A stretch of DNA of 64,000 nucleotides, taken from positions 3,998,098-4,062,097 of the forward strand of contig JAQFVV010000017.1 of the NCBI GenBank assembly GCA_028023455.1, written 5' to 3'. The notes beneath the pieces were generated by a model. That model saw nothing but the letters and a program-made list of their open reading frames with translations. It made no database searches and was not told where the DNA came from. The stretch is from Epiperipatus broadwayi. Lineage: Eukaryota; Onychophora; Udeonychophora; Euonychophora; Peripatidae. Every line of letters begins with the position of its first letter. The stretch's first letter is position 1. Position numbers and translations under genes: made by a program. This document shows positions 1-10,734 of this stretch, in pieces.

Positions 1-939
1 TATTTTACTTTTATACTTTTTTATAGATTTGATTAAAAACATAAATTCGATGCAGTCTGAAAATAAAATGTCAAACAGCTAAAAATGTAGTTTAGTGGGG
101 AAAAAATATTTTCTGAGAAATTTGTATATTTATCACACATTTTGTTAAAGCATAATATCAAATAATGAAAGCTCTTGAAATATTACAATTCAGCATATAA
201 TTACAATAAAAACTACTAAAAAAAAGTAAATTTATTTACAGAAAAGACATCTATTTTGTTTTTTATTTGACATCAGAAAATTATTAGTTGACTAATTATC
301 TACTTATTTAGAAACAATTATTTAATAATTTTATAAAAATAATTGATAAAAAGATAAAACGATTAAATATAAACTTACTTTATTTTGGTCTTAGAATGGC
401 AAAGAAAGCTTTACAAATACAGTAATAAATTTTTATCTTTGCACAATATAGAATATATTCTCTTATTGATTCTAAGTGGCTTTAGATCTCTTTATTGTTT
501 TTATCATTCCCAATAATTTTTGACATCTAAGTATTTTAGTTTAAAAATAATAAATCAATAGAAGTCTTATTTTAATTAAAATTACTACCAAATGTTTAAA
601 ACAGATTCCTACTGTTGAAAACATAACATTGTAGAAATAAACATTTCAGCAACATTCATGAATATTTATCAAAAGGTTCATATAAAAGGTTTATATTTTT
701 TTCAACACAATGCAGCAACTTTATGACTAATTTATAACATAGTTTTGCTTTTCTCATAAACAAATGTTCCTTAAAAAATTTAATTTAAATTATCTTTTAA
801 AATCCCTCAAATACCATTTAACTAATAAAATTTATAATTTAGACTAACTATATAGATAATTTGATTTGTTTCCACTTTTTTAATTTTAACCACACAAAAA
901 AAATCAAAAAATAAAATTGTTTTATTAACTTAGACCACT
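1..939. other. AT-rich non-coding DNA
   Basis: No gene, clear repeat or RNA is visible here. The sequence is dominated by A and T runs, with stop codons dense in all frames. Confidence 0.6.
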
Positions 940-1275
940 GAAAAAAGTATGGAGAGATGCGTATTATGAGTAACAAAAATGCAGCATATAGGTAAGAGAA
1001 CAAACAGGTGTTACTGACATAAAAATCTGAAGTGGAATTGGGATGGACATATTTCTAGAAGAGATAATAATAGATGGACAATTGAAATCTTAAACTGGAT
1101 TCCAAGAGATGATAAATGACCCAGAAAGAGACCCCATGTGAAATATATGAAATCAGAAAGTGGGCAGGGGTGATGTGAAGAAGAGAGGCTAGAGATTGGT
1201 AAAGATGGATTGAACATGGAGAGGTCTTCATCATGCAGTGTATTGATAATGGTTGACAATGATGATAATGTAAAA
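940..1275 (+). pseudogene. RTE-like LINE, 3' end of ORF2 plus tail
   Basis: The plus strand from about 1030 reads KWNWDGHISRRDNNRWT, then a W-I-P-R-D and P-R-K-R-P segment. This is the arginine-rich C-terminus of RTE-type non-LTR retrotransposon ORF2 proteins (the canonical pattern is W-GH-R-DNRWT-LEW-PR-GKR-GRPP-RW). Stops interrupt it near 1120 and again downstream. It ends in a short 3' tail rich in TGATGATAATG, as RTE elements often do. The reverse complement of this piece recurs at 37558, 53778, 58830 and 60722, so it marks one LINE family in the window. The copy is 5'-truncated and dead. An 82-codon frame on the opposite strand is a shadow of it. Confidence 0.65.
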
Positions 1276-2215
1276 AAAATTTAAAAAAAGTAGTGTAACT
1301 AAAAATTATTTAATTAAAATTCATTAATACAGAAAGTACTTTTTTTAAAATATGGTAATCTTTGGCATTTCCTTCACTTTCTTGTGGCTACATGTAGCAT
1401 TATTTTTTTAGATTAGCATTTAAATTGATGGCAAAAACTGGAACTAAAATATATTGATTTATTATTTTAAAAAAATCTGAAAGGGTCAGAAATCTGCAGC
1501 CAAATACACTACAAAAGAGGAAAACTCCATGACTTTGTCACTAACCAAGAGTACAAGTTGTGAGATGCACTGTAAACTTCTCTTTTTTATTGTTATCAAA
1601 CAATAAAATAACTGTATATTTCTAGTAATCAATTTAATTGAATTATATGTTTTCATTTTAAAAATATAAGATAAAAACGTTATTGTAACAGTAAAACAGA
1701 AATGACATTTGCTAATAGTTTGCTAAATGTAATAATATAAAACTTTTATGATATTTTAAAATTTTCACAGATTTATGATGTCTTAACATTAATTTGTTCA
1801 CATTTTACTTTATTATTATTATTTTTTTGCAAAATTCAAATATGATGTTTTAGAATATTTTTTGTTTACAAACTTATATTTTTAATAAATTCCAATATAT
1901 TGAATTCTAATACAAAATAAGGGTTTAAATCCTAAAATTAAATGTTGAATATCTATAAAATTTACCACCAGAGTAAACAAAGGAATGTCAACTTGTTGAA
2001 GAGTTAATTGAAAAAATAGATTTAAATTATTATTAAGTTAATAGTGAATTAATTTTTATTTATGAAGTAAATATTTATGAAATTTTAATCTTATACTCAC
2101 ATTCTTGGAAATAAATATACAAATATTTATTATGTTTGCTCATATATAATAAATGTTTTATATTTCAAATTATTGACTTTTTTTTCAATATTTCCATTTA
2201 TTTTACAGGTTGAAG
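1276..2215. other. AT-rich non-coding DNA
   Basis: I see nothing gene-like here: poly-A/T runs and scattered TA-rich tracts only. Confidence 0.5.
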
Positions 2216-2239
2216 TGACAATTTCAATATATATTTACA

Positions 2240-2308
2240 TTGTTTAATGGAGATTGCCCTGACAACAGATTGACATGTTGATATGGGTATTATTTAAGTG
2301 TTACTGCT

Positions 2309-2358
<50 letters not shown>

Positions 2359-2428
2359 AAAGTCAACACTTAAACAATACCCATATAAACATGTCAATCT
2401 GTTGTCAAGGCAACTCCATTAAACAATA
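2240..2428. repeat. inverted repeat with TA/GA microsatellite loop
   Basis: The left arm (about 2240-2305) and right arm (about 2361-2428) are reverse complements, sharing GACAACAGATTGACATGTT and the flanking GGGTATTATTTAAGTGTT. The loop is a (TA)n run at 2312-2340 followed by (GA)n at 2341-2358. A third, diverged copy of the right arm lies at about 2570-2638. The short sequences beside the arms, around TTCAATATTTCCATTTATTTTACAG, are repeated too, so the unit is larger than the hairpin. Confidence 0.75.
2312..2358. repeat. (TA)n(GA)n microsatellite
   Basis: About 29 bp of TA dinucleotide continues into about 18 bp of GA, at the tip of the surrounding inverted repeat. Confidence 0.9.
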
Positions 2429-2569
2429 AAGGTGGATATCCATCTTTGTGTTTGTGCATATATAATGAATGTTTTCTATTTCAATTTAATAAATCTTTTA
2501 CTCAATATTTCTATTTATTTTACAGAGTGAAATGACCATTTCAATGTATATATAAATACATGAAAGCAG

Positions 2570-2638
2570 TCAATACTTAAACAATACCTATATCAAGAAC
2601 AATTTCAATCTGTTGTCATGGCAACATTCATTAAACAA
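2570..2638. repeat. third, diverged arm of the 2.2-kb inverted repeat
   Basis: It carries AGTCAATACTTAAACAATAC and later CAATCTGTTGTCATGGCAAC, matching the right arm at 2361-2428 with substitutions and a small insertion. Confidence 0.6.
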
Positions 2639-2826
2639 TGAAATGGATGTCCATATTTATAAATGGTCTAATATGTTGATATGGACAGCAAGGGTTGTAA
2701 CTTGATTACAGAGAGTTAAATTATTAATGCAAATAAGTTTAAAGAAACCTTATAAAACAGTTAAATATAATCTGTTCTAAAAACAGAATAAAAAATAGTC
2801 AATTATAACTTTGATACTTTAGTATT

Positions 2827-3045
2827 GTATTAGACCTAGTGTGCCTGTTCACATTCATATCAATCTGCTGATAACTTTGTAATCTTGTGATCTGACCAAA
2901 ATAACATGTACATGGATCTTGTACATGATTTTTTTCAGCAAAAAAAAAGAACGTATACATGGATATTGTATATGGTATTTTGGAAAGAATTACAAAGTTA
3001 TTGGGAGGTTGATATGAATGTCAACAGGTGCAGTAGGTCTAATAC
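2827..3045. repeat. imperfect inverted repeat, ~100-bp arms
   Basis: GTATTAGACCTA at the left is mirrored by TAGGTCTAATAC at the right. ATTCATATCAATCTGCTGATAACTTTGTAAT is mirrored by ATTACAAAGTTATTGGGAGGTTGATATGAAT in its main blocks. ATGTACATGGATCTTGTACATG near the centre is echoed by GTATACATGGATATTGTATATG. The centre is an A-rich loop near 2940. The family is not recognised. Confidence 0.65.
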
Positions 3046-3144
3046 ATGCTCCATGTTGCAGGACTAAAAATAAGTAAAAGTAAAAAAATAATAAAACATA
3101 ATAAATATATAGATCATTTTCAATAACAAATGCATTCAAATGCT

Positions 3145-3300
3145 ATGACTTTCAACATAAACAAGTTTCCAAGAAAAAAATGTGACTGAAAAATATGTAT
3201 GACTTTCAACATTAACAAGTTTCAAAAAAAAATGTGACTCTCATAAATATGTACAACTTTCAACATTACCAAGTTTTTTAAAAAATGCAACTTTCAACAC
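3145..3300. repeat. tandem repeat, ~54-bp unit, about 3 copies
   Basis: The units begin at about 3145, 3199 and 3253. Each starts with an ATGACTTTCAACAT-like block, then AACAAGTTT, an A run and ATGTGACT. The third unit is diverged. Confidence 0.75.
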
Positions 3301-3500
3301 TAACAACTAAATAAAATGTGATACTGTTAATTAAAAAAAATAGTTAGTTTAAACATACACCAAACAAACAGTAAATGATTTGATTTTTCCGTAATTTGGA
3401 TGAAAATACATTAACTATATTTCTATGACACTTACCATGTAATATATAACAGGAATTTTCATATTAAAGTCAAAATTTTCACATTCCATAATCTAATATG

Positions 3501-3672
3501 TGTATTGAATGTCTTTAGAAAAATTTAACTTTATTTAAATATTCCAATTACATTCAACTGTTAGTAATAGCACATCAAACAGTTTTGTACTAGCATGGGA
3601 TTCAAACCTGGATCCTTAGATTTTTGAGTATTGAATTTGAAGGTAATACTCTAACCAATTGAGCCATCCTGC
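3501..3672 (-). repeat. tRNA-derived SINE, minus copy of an inverted pair
   Basis: The reverse complement of this arm matches the right-hand copy that follows, joined at a centre near 3672. On the minus strand it carries an A-box-like TTGGTTAGAG and a B-box-like GGTTTGAATCCC, the internal RNA polymerase III promoter layout of tRNA-derived SINEs. It lacks about 60 bp that the partner has between CTAGTAC and CTGTTTGATG. Confidence 0.7.
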
Positions 3673-3898
3673 AGTTGGTTAGAGTATTACTTTAAAATTC
3701 GATACTCAAGAATCTAAGGATCCAGATTTGAATCCCATGCTAGTACTGTCACTCAAGCAACATCTGAAGAAGAGGGGAGAGTAATACCTCTTAAAATGTT
3801 GTGCATGTACTAACCTGTTTGATGTGCTATTACTAACAGTTGAATGTAATTGGAATATTTAAATAAAGTTAAATTTTTCTAAAGACATTCAATACACA
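3673..3898 (+). repeat. tRNA-derived SINE, plus copy of an inverted pair
   Basis: GTTGGTTAGAG (about 3673-3683) fits an A box and GATTTGAATCCC (about 3725-3736) fits a B box, roughly 50 bp apart as in tRNA genes. The body continues about 160 bp and ends in an AATAAAGTT-type A/T-rich tail. A third copy lies at 15438-15672. It was probably moved by a LINE. It is not an intact tRNA gene: the tRNA-like part does not fold into a clean cloverleaf by eye. Confidence 0.7.
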
Positions 3899-4790
3899 TT
3901 TTAGATGATGGAAATAGTCCAATATAAAAATACAACTGGAACACCATCATCACAAATCTTCAGGAAAATACTATATTCTTTATCTAATTGTATTTGTGAG
4001 CATACATCTAAAAAATTAAAATAAGAATTTGTGCTTCAAGCACTCTCTTGTGGCTATCTTTGATATTATTTCTCATGACTATCTTTAGCATCATTTTTCT
4101 GATTTTTCATTTATTTGACAATAAAAATTGGAATTAAAGAAAATATTGATTTATTAGTTTTAAAAAGAGTCTGAAGATGTCAGTATTAAAAAAAATGTCA
4201 TTGATTAATATATTCTTTGAAGTCAGGGATTGGACAGTACTTTTAAACTCCTCATCTATTATTGATAGCAATGAGCAAAAAATTATATATATTTTTATAA
4301 TTTATTTATATATTTGTGATTGTTTTATAAAATATTTGTATAATTACATGATTTTAAAAATACAAGCTAAAAAATTCATAGTAATGATAAAAAAATTCAG
4401 ATAATAAATCTTTTCCAGCACCAATTGGAACTTTTGTGATAATTCAATGATTATAAATGCATTTTTAAATTTTAGAACAGAATTTCATAGCTTTATGATG
4501 ACTTATCAATAATTTATTTGGGGTTTAGAAGTGAAATTCAATTAACAAAGATTTTGTTTATTGTTTTGCAGACTTTGCTATAACTATTTTTCATTTCATT
4601 TTATTTCACTTTATTTTTTTTCTATATTTGGAAAGTTCAAATATAATTTTTTTAGATTTTTTTAAAACTTATATTTCTACTATAGTAATGTATCTTATTA
4701 ATCCATAATATAGAACAATGGCTCCCAGCATGTGGCACATGCTTTTTTGAATTATTAACTCATTAGTTGTTCAAAAAACATTAATTGTTC
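3899..4790. other. AT-rich non-coding DNA
   Basis: No supported gene. A 75-codon frame at 4177-4404 is made of low-complexity I/Y/K codons and has no recognisable domain. Confidence 0.5.
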
Positions 4791-4795
4791 AAAAT

Positions 4796-5345
4796 CCCTA
4801 ATGGCTGAGTGAATTAACGTTCTAAATTTTTGTCTTTTAAAATTATACTAATTTTAGTTTAGTTTCTAAAAAGCAAATTAATAATTCATCAGATTATTAA
4901 AGTAAATGGAAGTTTTTTCAAGAATAAACTTCTATTTATAATTGATAAAAATTATCTACAGCAGACAACATAAAATGTACTTTTCTCAACCTATTACAAA
5001 ATGTTGCCTATGTCATTGATTTCTTTCTCAATTTACTTTCACATAAAAGTAAATAATTTTTACTAAAATATTATCTATTCTAAAATAATTATATTTTTTC
5101 ACATATTTTATGAAATATGTAAAAAAAAATACTCTAAAACATACATTTTTATTTTGAAAATCAAAGCAAAGAACTTAGCCCTGTCAAAACTGTTGACAAG
5201 TGCTCCCTTGTGTAGAGAATGAAAAACATCCAATCAGCATCTTGGAAGGCAGGAATTGATCTCATTGTTATAACTTTAAATTTAAATATTATTTATTTAT
5301 TAGTTATAAAGGATGCAGCATCATATGGTATTTTTTTTATTTATA
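4796..5345. repeat. old dispersed repeat, family H copy 1
   Basis: This segment aligns by eye with 47500-48075. Shared blocks include TTAATAATT-(C/TG)-TCAGATTAT with AAGTGAATG-like sequence, then AAGTAAATAATTTT, TCTAAAATAATT, TCTAAAACAT, CTGTCAAAA, CCAATCAGCAT / CCAATAAGATT, and GCAGCATC-TATGG, in the same order and spacing. No coding capacity is visible. Divergence is high, so it is old. The class is unknown. Confidence 0.55.
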
Positions 5346-6109
5346 AAATAACCATAATATCTGCAAAATAATATGAAAATTAATGGTGTGAGAGTGAGTT
5401 AAAGCTACTTATGAGCATCTTCAGAGAGTGTAGAGAAATGGTTAATCCATAGTATAGAATATCTTATTATTTATAAATAAAGATAAGAATGTTGTTTTTT
5501 TAATTTTCTTCTTTGCATGCCATCTTCTGTTCAATGTCTTTTTTGATATATAACTTTTACTCCTTATCTCTCTATTGTTACTTGAAGCAAGCTGTGGCTA
5601 GAAACTCAATTACATTTCAACTGTCTTTATGTTAAAGACATTTTAGGTTTCCTTTTTTTTTATGGGAGTTCACTTTTTGAATAATAAGAATTATGTGTCA
5701 CAGGGGAGGGGCATTAAGATTTTGGAGATGCTTAAGTGGGCATGGTCAAAAAAAGATTGGAGACTACTAGTATAGAATAATACTTTTAATACTAAAATAA
5801 ACTGGACTATGATTCAAACCACCACTAAACATAATACAAAAAACATTGAAACATGGAAGAGTTAAAAATAAAAGAAATTTTATAACCATAAATAGCTTCA
5901 ACAGTCAGCATTTTGATTTTAATAAATATTATGAATTATCATATAGATTACTCAAACAATTTGTATCAATACAATGCCTTTTAACATACACGAAGAATAT
6001 ATATGATGCATAATATACATTCACTTATTTTTTTTATTTTATTTTACGCTACTCATTTTAAGGTCATGGCATTACAATCATAATATCCTTAACTCTATTT
6101 TATGAATGA
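5346..6109. other. AT-rich non-coding DNA
   Basis: I see nothing gene-like. There are short A/T runs and no repeat shared with the rest of the window that I could establish. Confidence 0.5.
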
Positions 6110-6560
6110 TTAAGAAGAATCATATTAGCAAATCAGGCATTTACTAGGAGAAAGAAATTATTTGTGGACATTTGAAGACAGAAGTAAGAAAAAGATTAAT
6201 AAAATGCTATCTTTAAAAAGAGAATTAAGAAAAAAATTAATAAAAGCTATGTGTGGAGTAAACTATTGTATGGTTGTGAAACATGGCCAATGAGTAAATA
6301 AAATGGGAACAGAATCAGTTGGGTGAATAAAATGGCAAATGAAGTTTAAAAAGTGTAAATGAAAAAAAGAAAATTGAGGAAATTAAAGATAGACAGAGAA
6401 ACTGGATTGGACATATGTTTAGAATATAGAGTAGTTTAATAAAATATAGTGAGTGGAAACAAAAAAATAAAATAAAAAAAATTGACTTTGCTGAATGATT
6501 GTGAGAGGTAGAAAGAATCTGTGGAATTGAAGAGCTGGGCAATGAAAAGAACAGAGTGGA
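6110..6560 (+). pseudogene. decayed LINE ORF2 C-terminal region
   Basis: The plus strand at about 6248-6296 reads YVWSKLLYGCETWPMSK, matching the W-S-LLYGCETW-L signature after the reverse transcriptase of many non-LTR retrotransposons. Further on, in another frame, comes KDRQRNWIGHMFR, matching the ERRRNWIGHVLR motif that follows in the same proteins. Several stops and frameshifts separate the two, so the copy is dead. Short frames on either strand here are by-products. Confidence 0.65.
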
Positions 6561-6773
6561 AAAATAAATGAATTTGTGATGTGACTGATCTCTGGACCTA
6601 CCTACATGACCAAATACTAATGATTGGTGATTTGCAGAACATTATGCTATTTTGCATGGTTTTTTATATATACAACGGTTATAACTTCATTCTATACAGT
6701 CATAATACATATACACATAGGTTCATTACCATATTTGTGCATCCAGAGTACCTGAGTAATTCTAGGGACTGAT

Positions 6774-6774
6774 A

Positions 6775-6846
<72 letters not shown>
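6774..6846. repeat. (TG)n(TA)n microsatellite
   Basis: A short TG run passes into about 60 bp of TA dinucleotide. It sits just outside the left end of the GIY-YIG palindrome. Confidence 0.95.
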
Positions 6847-6850
<4 letters not shown>

Positions 6851-6992
6851 CAAAACTGTCTAACACTATACTAGCAAAAATAAAAATGCAAAACCATCTA
6901 GATTAAATCCAAAATTTTACCAAAATCCTTACACAACCATGGTTTCATCTACTACAAATAGACCTTCTCAAGTGAAAATCAAACTAAAGAAA

Positions 6993-7026
<34 letters not shown>

Positions 7027-7048
7027 AACTAACAAACCTTCCCATAAT

Positions 7049-7375
7049 TCATTTCAAACCCCACCTTCCCTTAATATCAAAAGAAGTCTTCATAAGATTG
7101 ATAGCCTCAGAATCAAGGAGTTTTATCATCAAAGTCTCCTTTATTCTCCTTTTTAACTCATTCTTTTCATAAAAAATAACCGAAGCATTGTTAAACAATA
7201 TTCTATGACCTGTACTCAATTCATGAATATATAAAGCTGAGTTAAGATACCTATGTTTAACTCTACTTATATAAACCTTAACCCTTTCATTAAGACTAAA
7301 TTTACTCTGGCCTACATAAAATTTATCACAACTACATGGAATTTTATAAATAATACCAGGAATAGGTTCAAAGCA
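7049..7375 (-). pseudogene. GIY-YIG endonuclease domain, left palindrome arm
   Basis: An open stretch of 108 codons on the minus strand reads PIPGIIYKIPCSCDKFYVG, then an N-E-R-V-K-V-Y block, a TGHR motif, and ends ..SFDIKGRWGLK before the stop at 7049-7051. This is the pattern of GIY-YIG nucleases fused to Penelope-like reverse transcriptases: the GIIY...YVG core, the conserved arginine of the following helix, and a K/R-rich helix near an E-A-I motif. It differs from the right arm at a few residues (D for G after CSC, H for D, A for P, S for N, G for D near the end). There is no start codon and no upstream RT, so it is a fragment rather than a working gene. Confidence 0.7.
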
Positions 7376-7382
7376 GTCTATT

Positions 7383-7709
7383 GATAGTAGGTCTATTCCT
7401 GGTATTATTTATAAAATTCCATGTAGTTGTGGTAAATTTTATGTAGGCCAGAGTAAATTTAGCCTTAATGAAAGGGTTAAGGTTTATATAAGTAGAGTTA
7501 AAGATAGGTATCTTAACTCACCTTTATACATTCATGAATTGAATACAGGTCATAGAATATTGTTTAACAATGCTTCGGTTATTTTTTATGAAAAGAATGA
7601 GTTAAAAAGGAGAATAAAGGAGACTTTGATGATAAAACTCCTTGATTCTGAGGCTATCAATCTTATGAAGACTTCTTTTGATATTAAGGGAAGGTGGGAT
7701 TTGAAATGA
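7383..7709 (+). pseudogene. GIY-YIG endonuclease domain, right palindrome arm
   Basis: An open stretch of 108 codons ends at the TGA at 7707-7709. The GIY-YIG core is at residues 7-22 (GIIYKIPCSCGKFYVG), followed by Q-S-K-F-S-L-N-E-R with the expected arginine, then NTGHRILF at about residues 54-61, and a basic helix KNELKRRIKE at about 71-80. The C-terminus SFDIKGRWDLK matches the end of such domains. In Penelope-like elements this domain nicks DNA to prime reverse transcription. Here it lacks a start codon and the RT and mirrors the left arm, so it is a truncated copy. The frame is intact, which suggests recent origin. Confidence 0.75.
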
Positions 7710-7882
7710 ATTATGGGAAGGTTTGTTTGTTTGTATATATATATGTTTTCCTTTAGTTTGATTTTCACTTGAGAAGGTCTATTTGTAGTAGATGAAACCA
7801 TGGTTGTGTAAGGATTTTGGCAAAATTTTGGATTTAATCTAGTATTGTATTGTTTTATGGTTTTGCATATATATATATATAT

Positions 7883-8443
7883 GTTGTGCCAGTGTTGGTG
7901 GTTATTATATTCTCGTGATGCAAAGTGATTGGTGTAACGTAATTTTTTTAATTTTATTTTATTTTACATACACTGAATAAAATGATTAACTATACATTTA
8001 TTATATGAATGATTATATTTTACACATAATAAGTAATTTATAAAAGTGGAACCTTTCATGATTTTGTGGCATTAATTTATATTACTAAAGAATTCTTTTA
8101 ATTACTTTATATTTAAGTGTTGTCAATTGTATGGTAATTTTAAATATCCCACTGCAGAAGAGAGATGTCTCCAACATTTTCTTAAAAAGGAGAATGAGAA
8201 AGAAGGCATTACTCAGCACGTTACCTATTTTCCAGATAATCATAGCTTTTAATGGCAGTCCATCTTATTTTATCTTCTAGTCAAAATAGTTCCATTTGCT
8301 GAACAAGACTTATATTGTTAAATAATCTGGCCATTAATCAGCCATCTGAAAAAAAATCTCAACTTACTTTCCAGGTTTTGCTTATCCCGAGTTTGAATGT
8401 CAGTTTAAAGCATGGCAAGTAAATGCATTTATTGTATTTCTTG
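7883..8443. other. non-coding DNA between repeats
   Basis: No gene or clear repeat seen. The sequence is AT-rich with a few mixed-composition stretches. Confidence 0.5.
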
Positions 8444-8584
8444 AATGAATCAATATTTGTTTTTTCATGTGTCATAACGTCGGCCGAGAAGTAAACCCGC
8501 TAACTCAGGACAACTGCTTGTAAAGCAGCTGTGCTGACCTCTCGACCACCAACCAACGCTTGACTAATGAATCAATATTTGTTT
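8444..8584 (-). mobile_element. 103-bp tRNA-derived SINE with 19-bp target duplication
   Basis: The 19-mer AATGAATCAATATTTGTTT occurs at 8444-8462 and again, identical, at 8566-8584. The 103 bp between them is the insert. On the minus strand it begins AGTCAAGCGTTGG, carries an A-box-like TGGTCGAGAGG, a degenerate B-box region GGGTTTACTTCTC, and ends in CATGAAAAA. This is a complete short retroposed element: internal Pol III promoter, A-rich end and long target duplication. A second copy is at 23893-24021. Confidence 0.85.
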
Positions 8585-8585
8585 A

Positions 8586-9269
8586 TTATTCAATGTATAC
8601 ATTTCAAAGTGATAAAAAATATTTTGAAAATGTCAAATCATTAAAGTTTTATCCTATTCTAGTCTCAAGTTTTATTCACAGATGTCCTTGTGAGTCACAA
8701 CAGATTGAACAAATTGTCACATTGTTTATATTGGCTAACTGCAGCTAAGCCAGAATTAATAATTACCACCTTGATAAGTTTTTGATTACGACAGTAATGT
8801 TCAGTATATTATATTTTTTGTTTGATTTAGGTATTTTAGAATATAACTTATTATTCTTCAAATGCAAACATTATTTTCTTTAAAAAAAGTATCTTAGGAT
8901 CTTATATGTATTAGTGCAAACAAAACAATAAAGTTTAGGGATTATTAGCATCGCCAATACTGACTTTAAGTTTGATCTTTCTTTTAGAGGTTCTGTTCGT
9001 TTATGTAGGCTTTATATCGTAGAGATAAAAATAAATTATGTCGTATTAGTATAGTTTTGTAAACTATAATTGTGAAATAATATAATTATATGTTAATGAA
9101 CGGTATTGCATATTTTTTTAAATAACAAGAATTTTAATTGTTTTAAATTGCATTTATAAATAAAGTTATTAACAGCAAAAGTTTTTAAATATAAACACTG
9201 TTTTTTTAAACCATCTTAGCTTTCATCAATGGTAGTGTAATTTAACAATCTCAATTTTAACTACTATGG
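8586..9269. other. non-coding DNA
   Basis: Nothing supported. A 62-codon frame overlaps the target duplication and is chance. Confidence 0.5.
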
Positions 9270-9274
9270 AATGA

Positions 9275-9750
9275 ACAATATTTGTGTGAGAGTGGTATGG
9301 TGAAAATTACACTATAGAAATATGATACACTACAGAAATATGATTCATTAAATGGATAATCTCTAGTCTAATGAATGAAATTATTAATATACTTTCATTA
9401 AGTGGTTTGTGTCAAAGTTGTGAGGGCAGTAAGTTTGACATTTATCAGTTAAACTGTAGTGAATGGTTATCTATACATACTGAACAATGATAATGATATG
9501 TGTAATAAATTATGGACTGGGCCAACTGATGAATGCTGGTTCAGCATGGAATGTGCATCTTGGGAATCGTACATCTTTTTCATGTGTCTTTGGTCACATG
9601 TTTATGATTACATCCCTCCACAAAGTGTTAATAATGGATAAAAGCCAGTCCCTACCTTGCATGAGAGTGGTTTAGTTAACACTACAGAAATATTATTCAT
9701 TATGTGGACATCTCTAGTCTAATGAATGACTAATAGAATTATTAATTAGC
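9275..9750. repeat. family B repeat
   Basis: Both ends carry the family's terminal block GATAATCTCTAGTCTAATGAATGA or a variant, and the body contains GCTGGTTCAGCATGGAATGTGCATCTTGGGAATCGTACATC and CTCCACAAAGTGTTA. Related copies are at 10735, 17164, 40115, 43495 and 54005. No protein is encoded, and two 60-residue frames inside are accidental. The AACTGATGA-TGCTGGTTCAGCA core is related to family C. Confidence 0.7.
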
Positions 9751-9778
9751 TTTAGCTACTTTTGGGTGTAACAAAATT

Positions 9779-10015
9779 AAAAGTTAAGTTACTAAACAAG
9801 GCAAAACTCTCCATACAGTAGTGCCACCTTGTGCTAACCAGAGTAATCAATGGATGCCAGAAGGCCTGTACATAAAATCCCTATCTAGTGCCTACTCATC
9901 CAACATCCTGAGACTAGTTTCTGGCTTGTGGCTTCATCAGTGAGGAGCCTTGCTTAATAACAATTATGTGCTAGTATAAGAGATAGTGATCATGTGATGT
10001 TTAAAAGTTAAGTTA
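9779..10015 (+). mobile_element. family A copy 1, single arm, 13-bp target duplication
   Basis: AAAAGTTAAGTTA occurs at 9779-9791 and 10003-10015 and frames a 211-bp insert. The insert starts GGCAAAACTCTCCATACAGT and ends in the family tail GTGATCATGTGATGTTT. It has the left arm (to GAGGAGCCTTG) but no inverted second arm. Confidence 0.85.
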
Positions 10016-10035
10016 AAAATAATTACTTATTTTAC

Positions 10036-10313
10036 TTTATCTAAACAAGAAAAACTCTCCATATAGTAGTGCCACTCAGTGCAAGCCAGAATAATCAATG
10101 GATGTCAGAAGGCTTGTGCATAAAATCCCTATCTAGAGAATGGGGATATTGGATGAGTAGGTATTATATAGGTATTTTGTGCAAAAGCCTTCTGGCATCC
10201 ATTGATTACTCTGGCTTGCACTGAGTGGCACTACTGTATGGAGTGTTTTGCCTGTTTTAATAAGTTATGAGCAAGCATAAGAAAGGTTAATCATGTGATG
10301 TTTATCTAAACAA
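10036..10313 (+). mobile_element. family A copy 2, foldback, 13-bp target duplication
   Basis: TTTATCTAAACAA occurs at 10036-10048 and 10301-10313. The 252-bp insert is a foldback: AAAACTCTCCATATAGTAGT is mirrored by ACTACTGTATGGAGTGTTTT, and ATCAATGGATGTCAGAAGGC by GCCTTCTGGCATCCATTGAT. It ends in the TCATGTGATG tail. It lies 20 bp from copy 1. Confidence 0.9.
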
Positions 10314-10734
10314 CTTGCATATAAGGCTGTTATTCCCAAGTTTATTATGTGAAAGCAAGATACTGACTCCATATTAATATAACATAAAAAACCCTGAAAA
10401 CAAAAATGGTGACTTTTTAATATTCTGAAAATGAAGTGAGAAAATCATAAGCCAATCTTTATGGATATCAGTTTACTGGAAGTTATGATCTTGTCTACCA
10501 TTGTAAAAAAAAAAAAAGAAATGTCTTCATTGGATTTTGTATAGGAAGAAGTCAATAGTTACAGATGTCTTTAAAAATATTTTATGTGAATTTGAACATG
10601 CTTTTGAAGAGAGATGGACCCAAATTTATCTTATAAAAACTATCTGATAGTCATTTAAAAAAAGAATATAGCTGAAAATAAAATCCAGTGGAGAATAACA
10701 ATTAGACAAGATATTGAAGTAAATGATATTCCGG
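10314..10734. other. non-coding DNA
   Basis: No feature recognised apart from a short poly-A run near 10508. Confidence 0.5.

Larger units (their letters stand above)
6888..7868. mobile_element. palindromic Penelope-type fragment, ~480-bp arms
   Basis: The left arm (6888-7365) and right arm (7393-7868) are near-perfect reverse complements around a 27-bp spacer. Outer ends match (TGCAAAACCAT against ATGGTTTTGCA) and inner ends match (CCAGGAATAG against CTATTCCTGG). Each arm contains an open GIY-YIG reading frame (separate entries) and an internal TA run whose length differs (about 29 bp left, about 10 bp right). The right-hand end is followed by TA repeats. Neither arm has a reverse transcriptase, so this is a 3'-terminal fragment duplicated head to head. 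Near-identity implies a young duplication or gene conversion between arms. Confidence 0.8.

Noticed and set aside
3501-3898. Intact tRNA gene
   Set aside because: A and B boxes are present, but the tRNA-like part lacks a clean cloverleaf and continues into a SINE body and tail, with three copies in the window.
6939-7172. 77-codon plus-strand frame, and its mirror on the minus strand at 7586-7801
   Set aside because: These are antisense shadows of the two GIY-YIG frames and appear twice because the locus is a palindrome. The sense frames are the meaningful ones.
9459-9675. Two overlapping frames of 60-62 codons
   Set aside because: Both are inside a family B repeat. Similar frames recur only because the repeat recurs.
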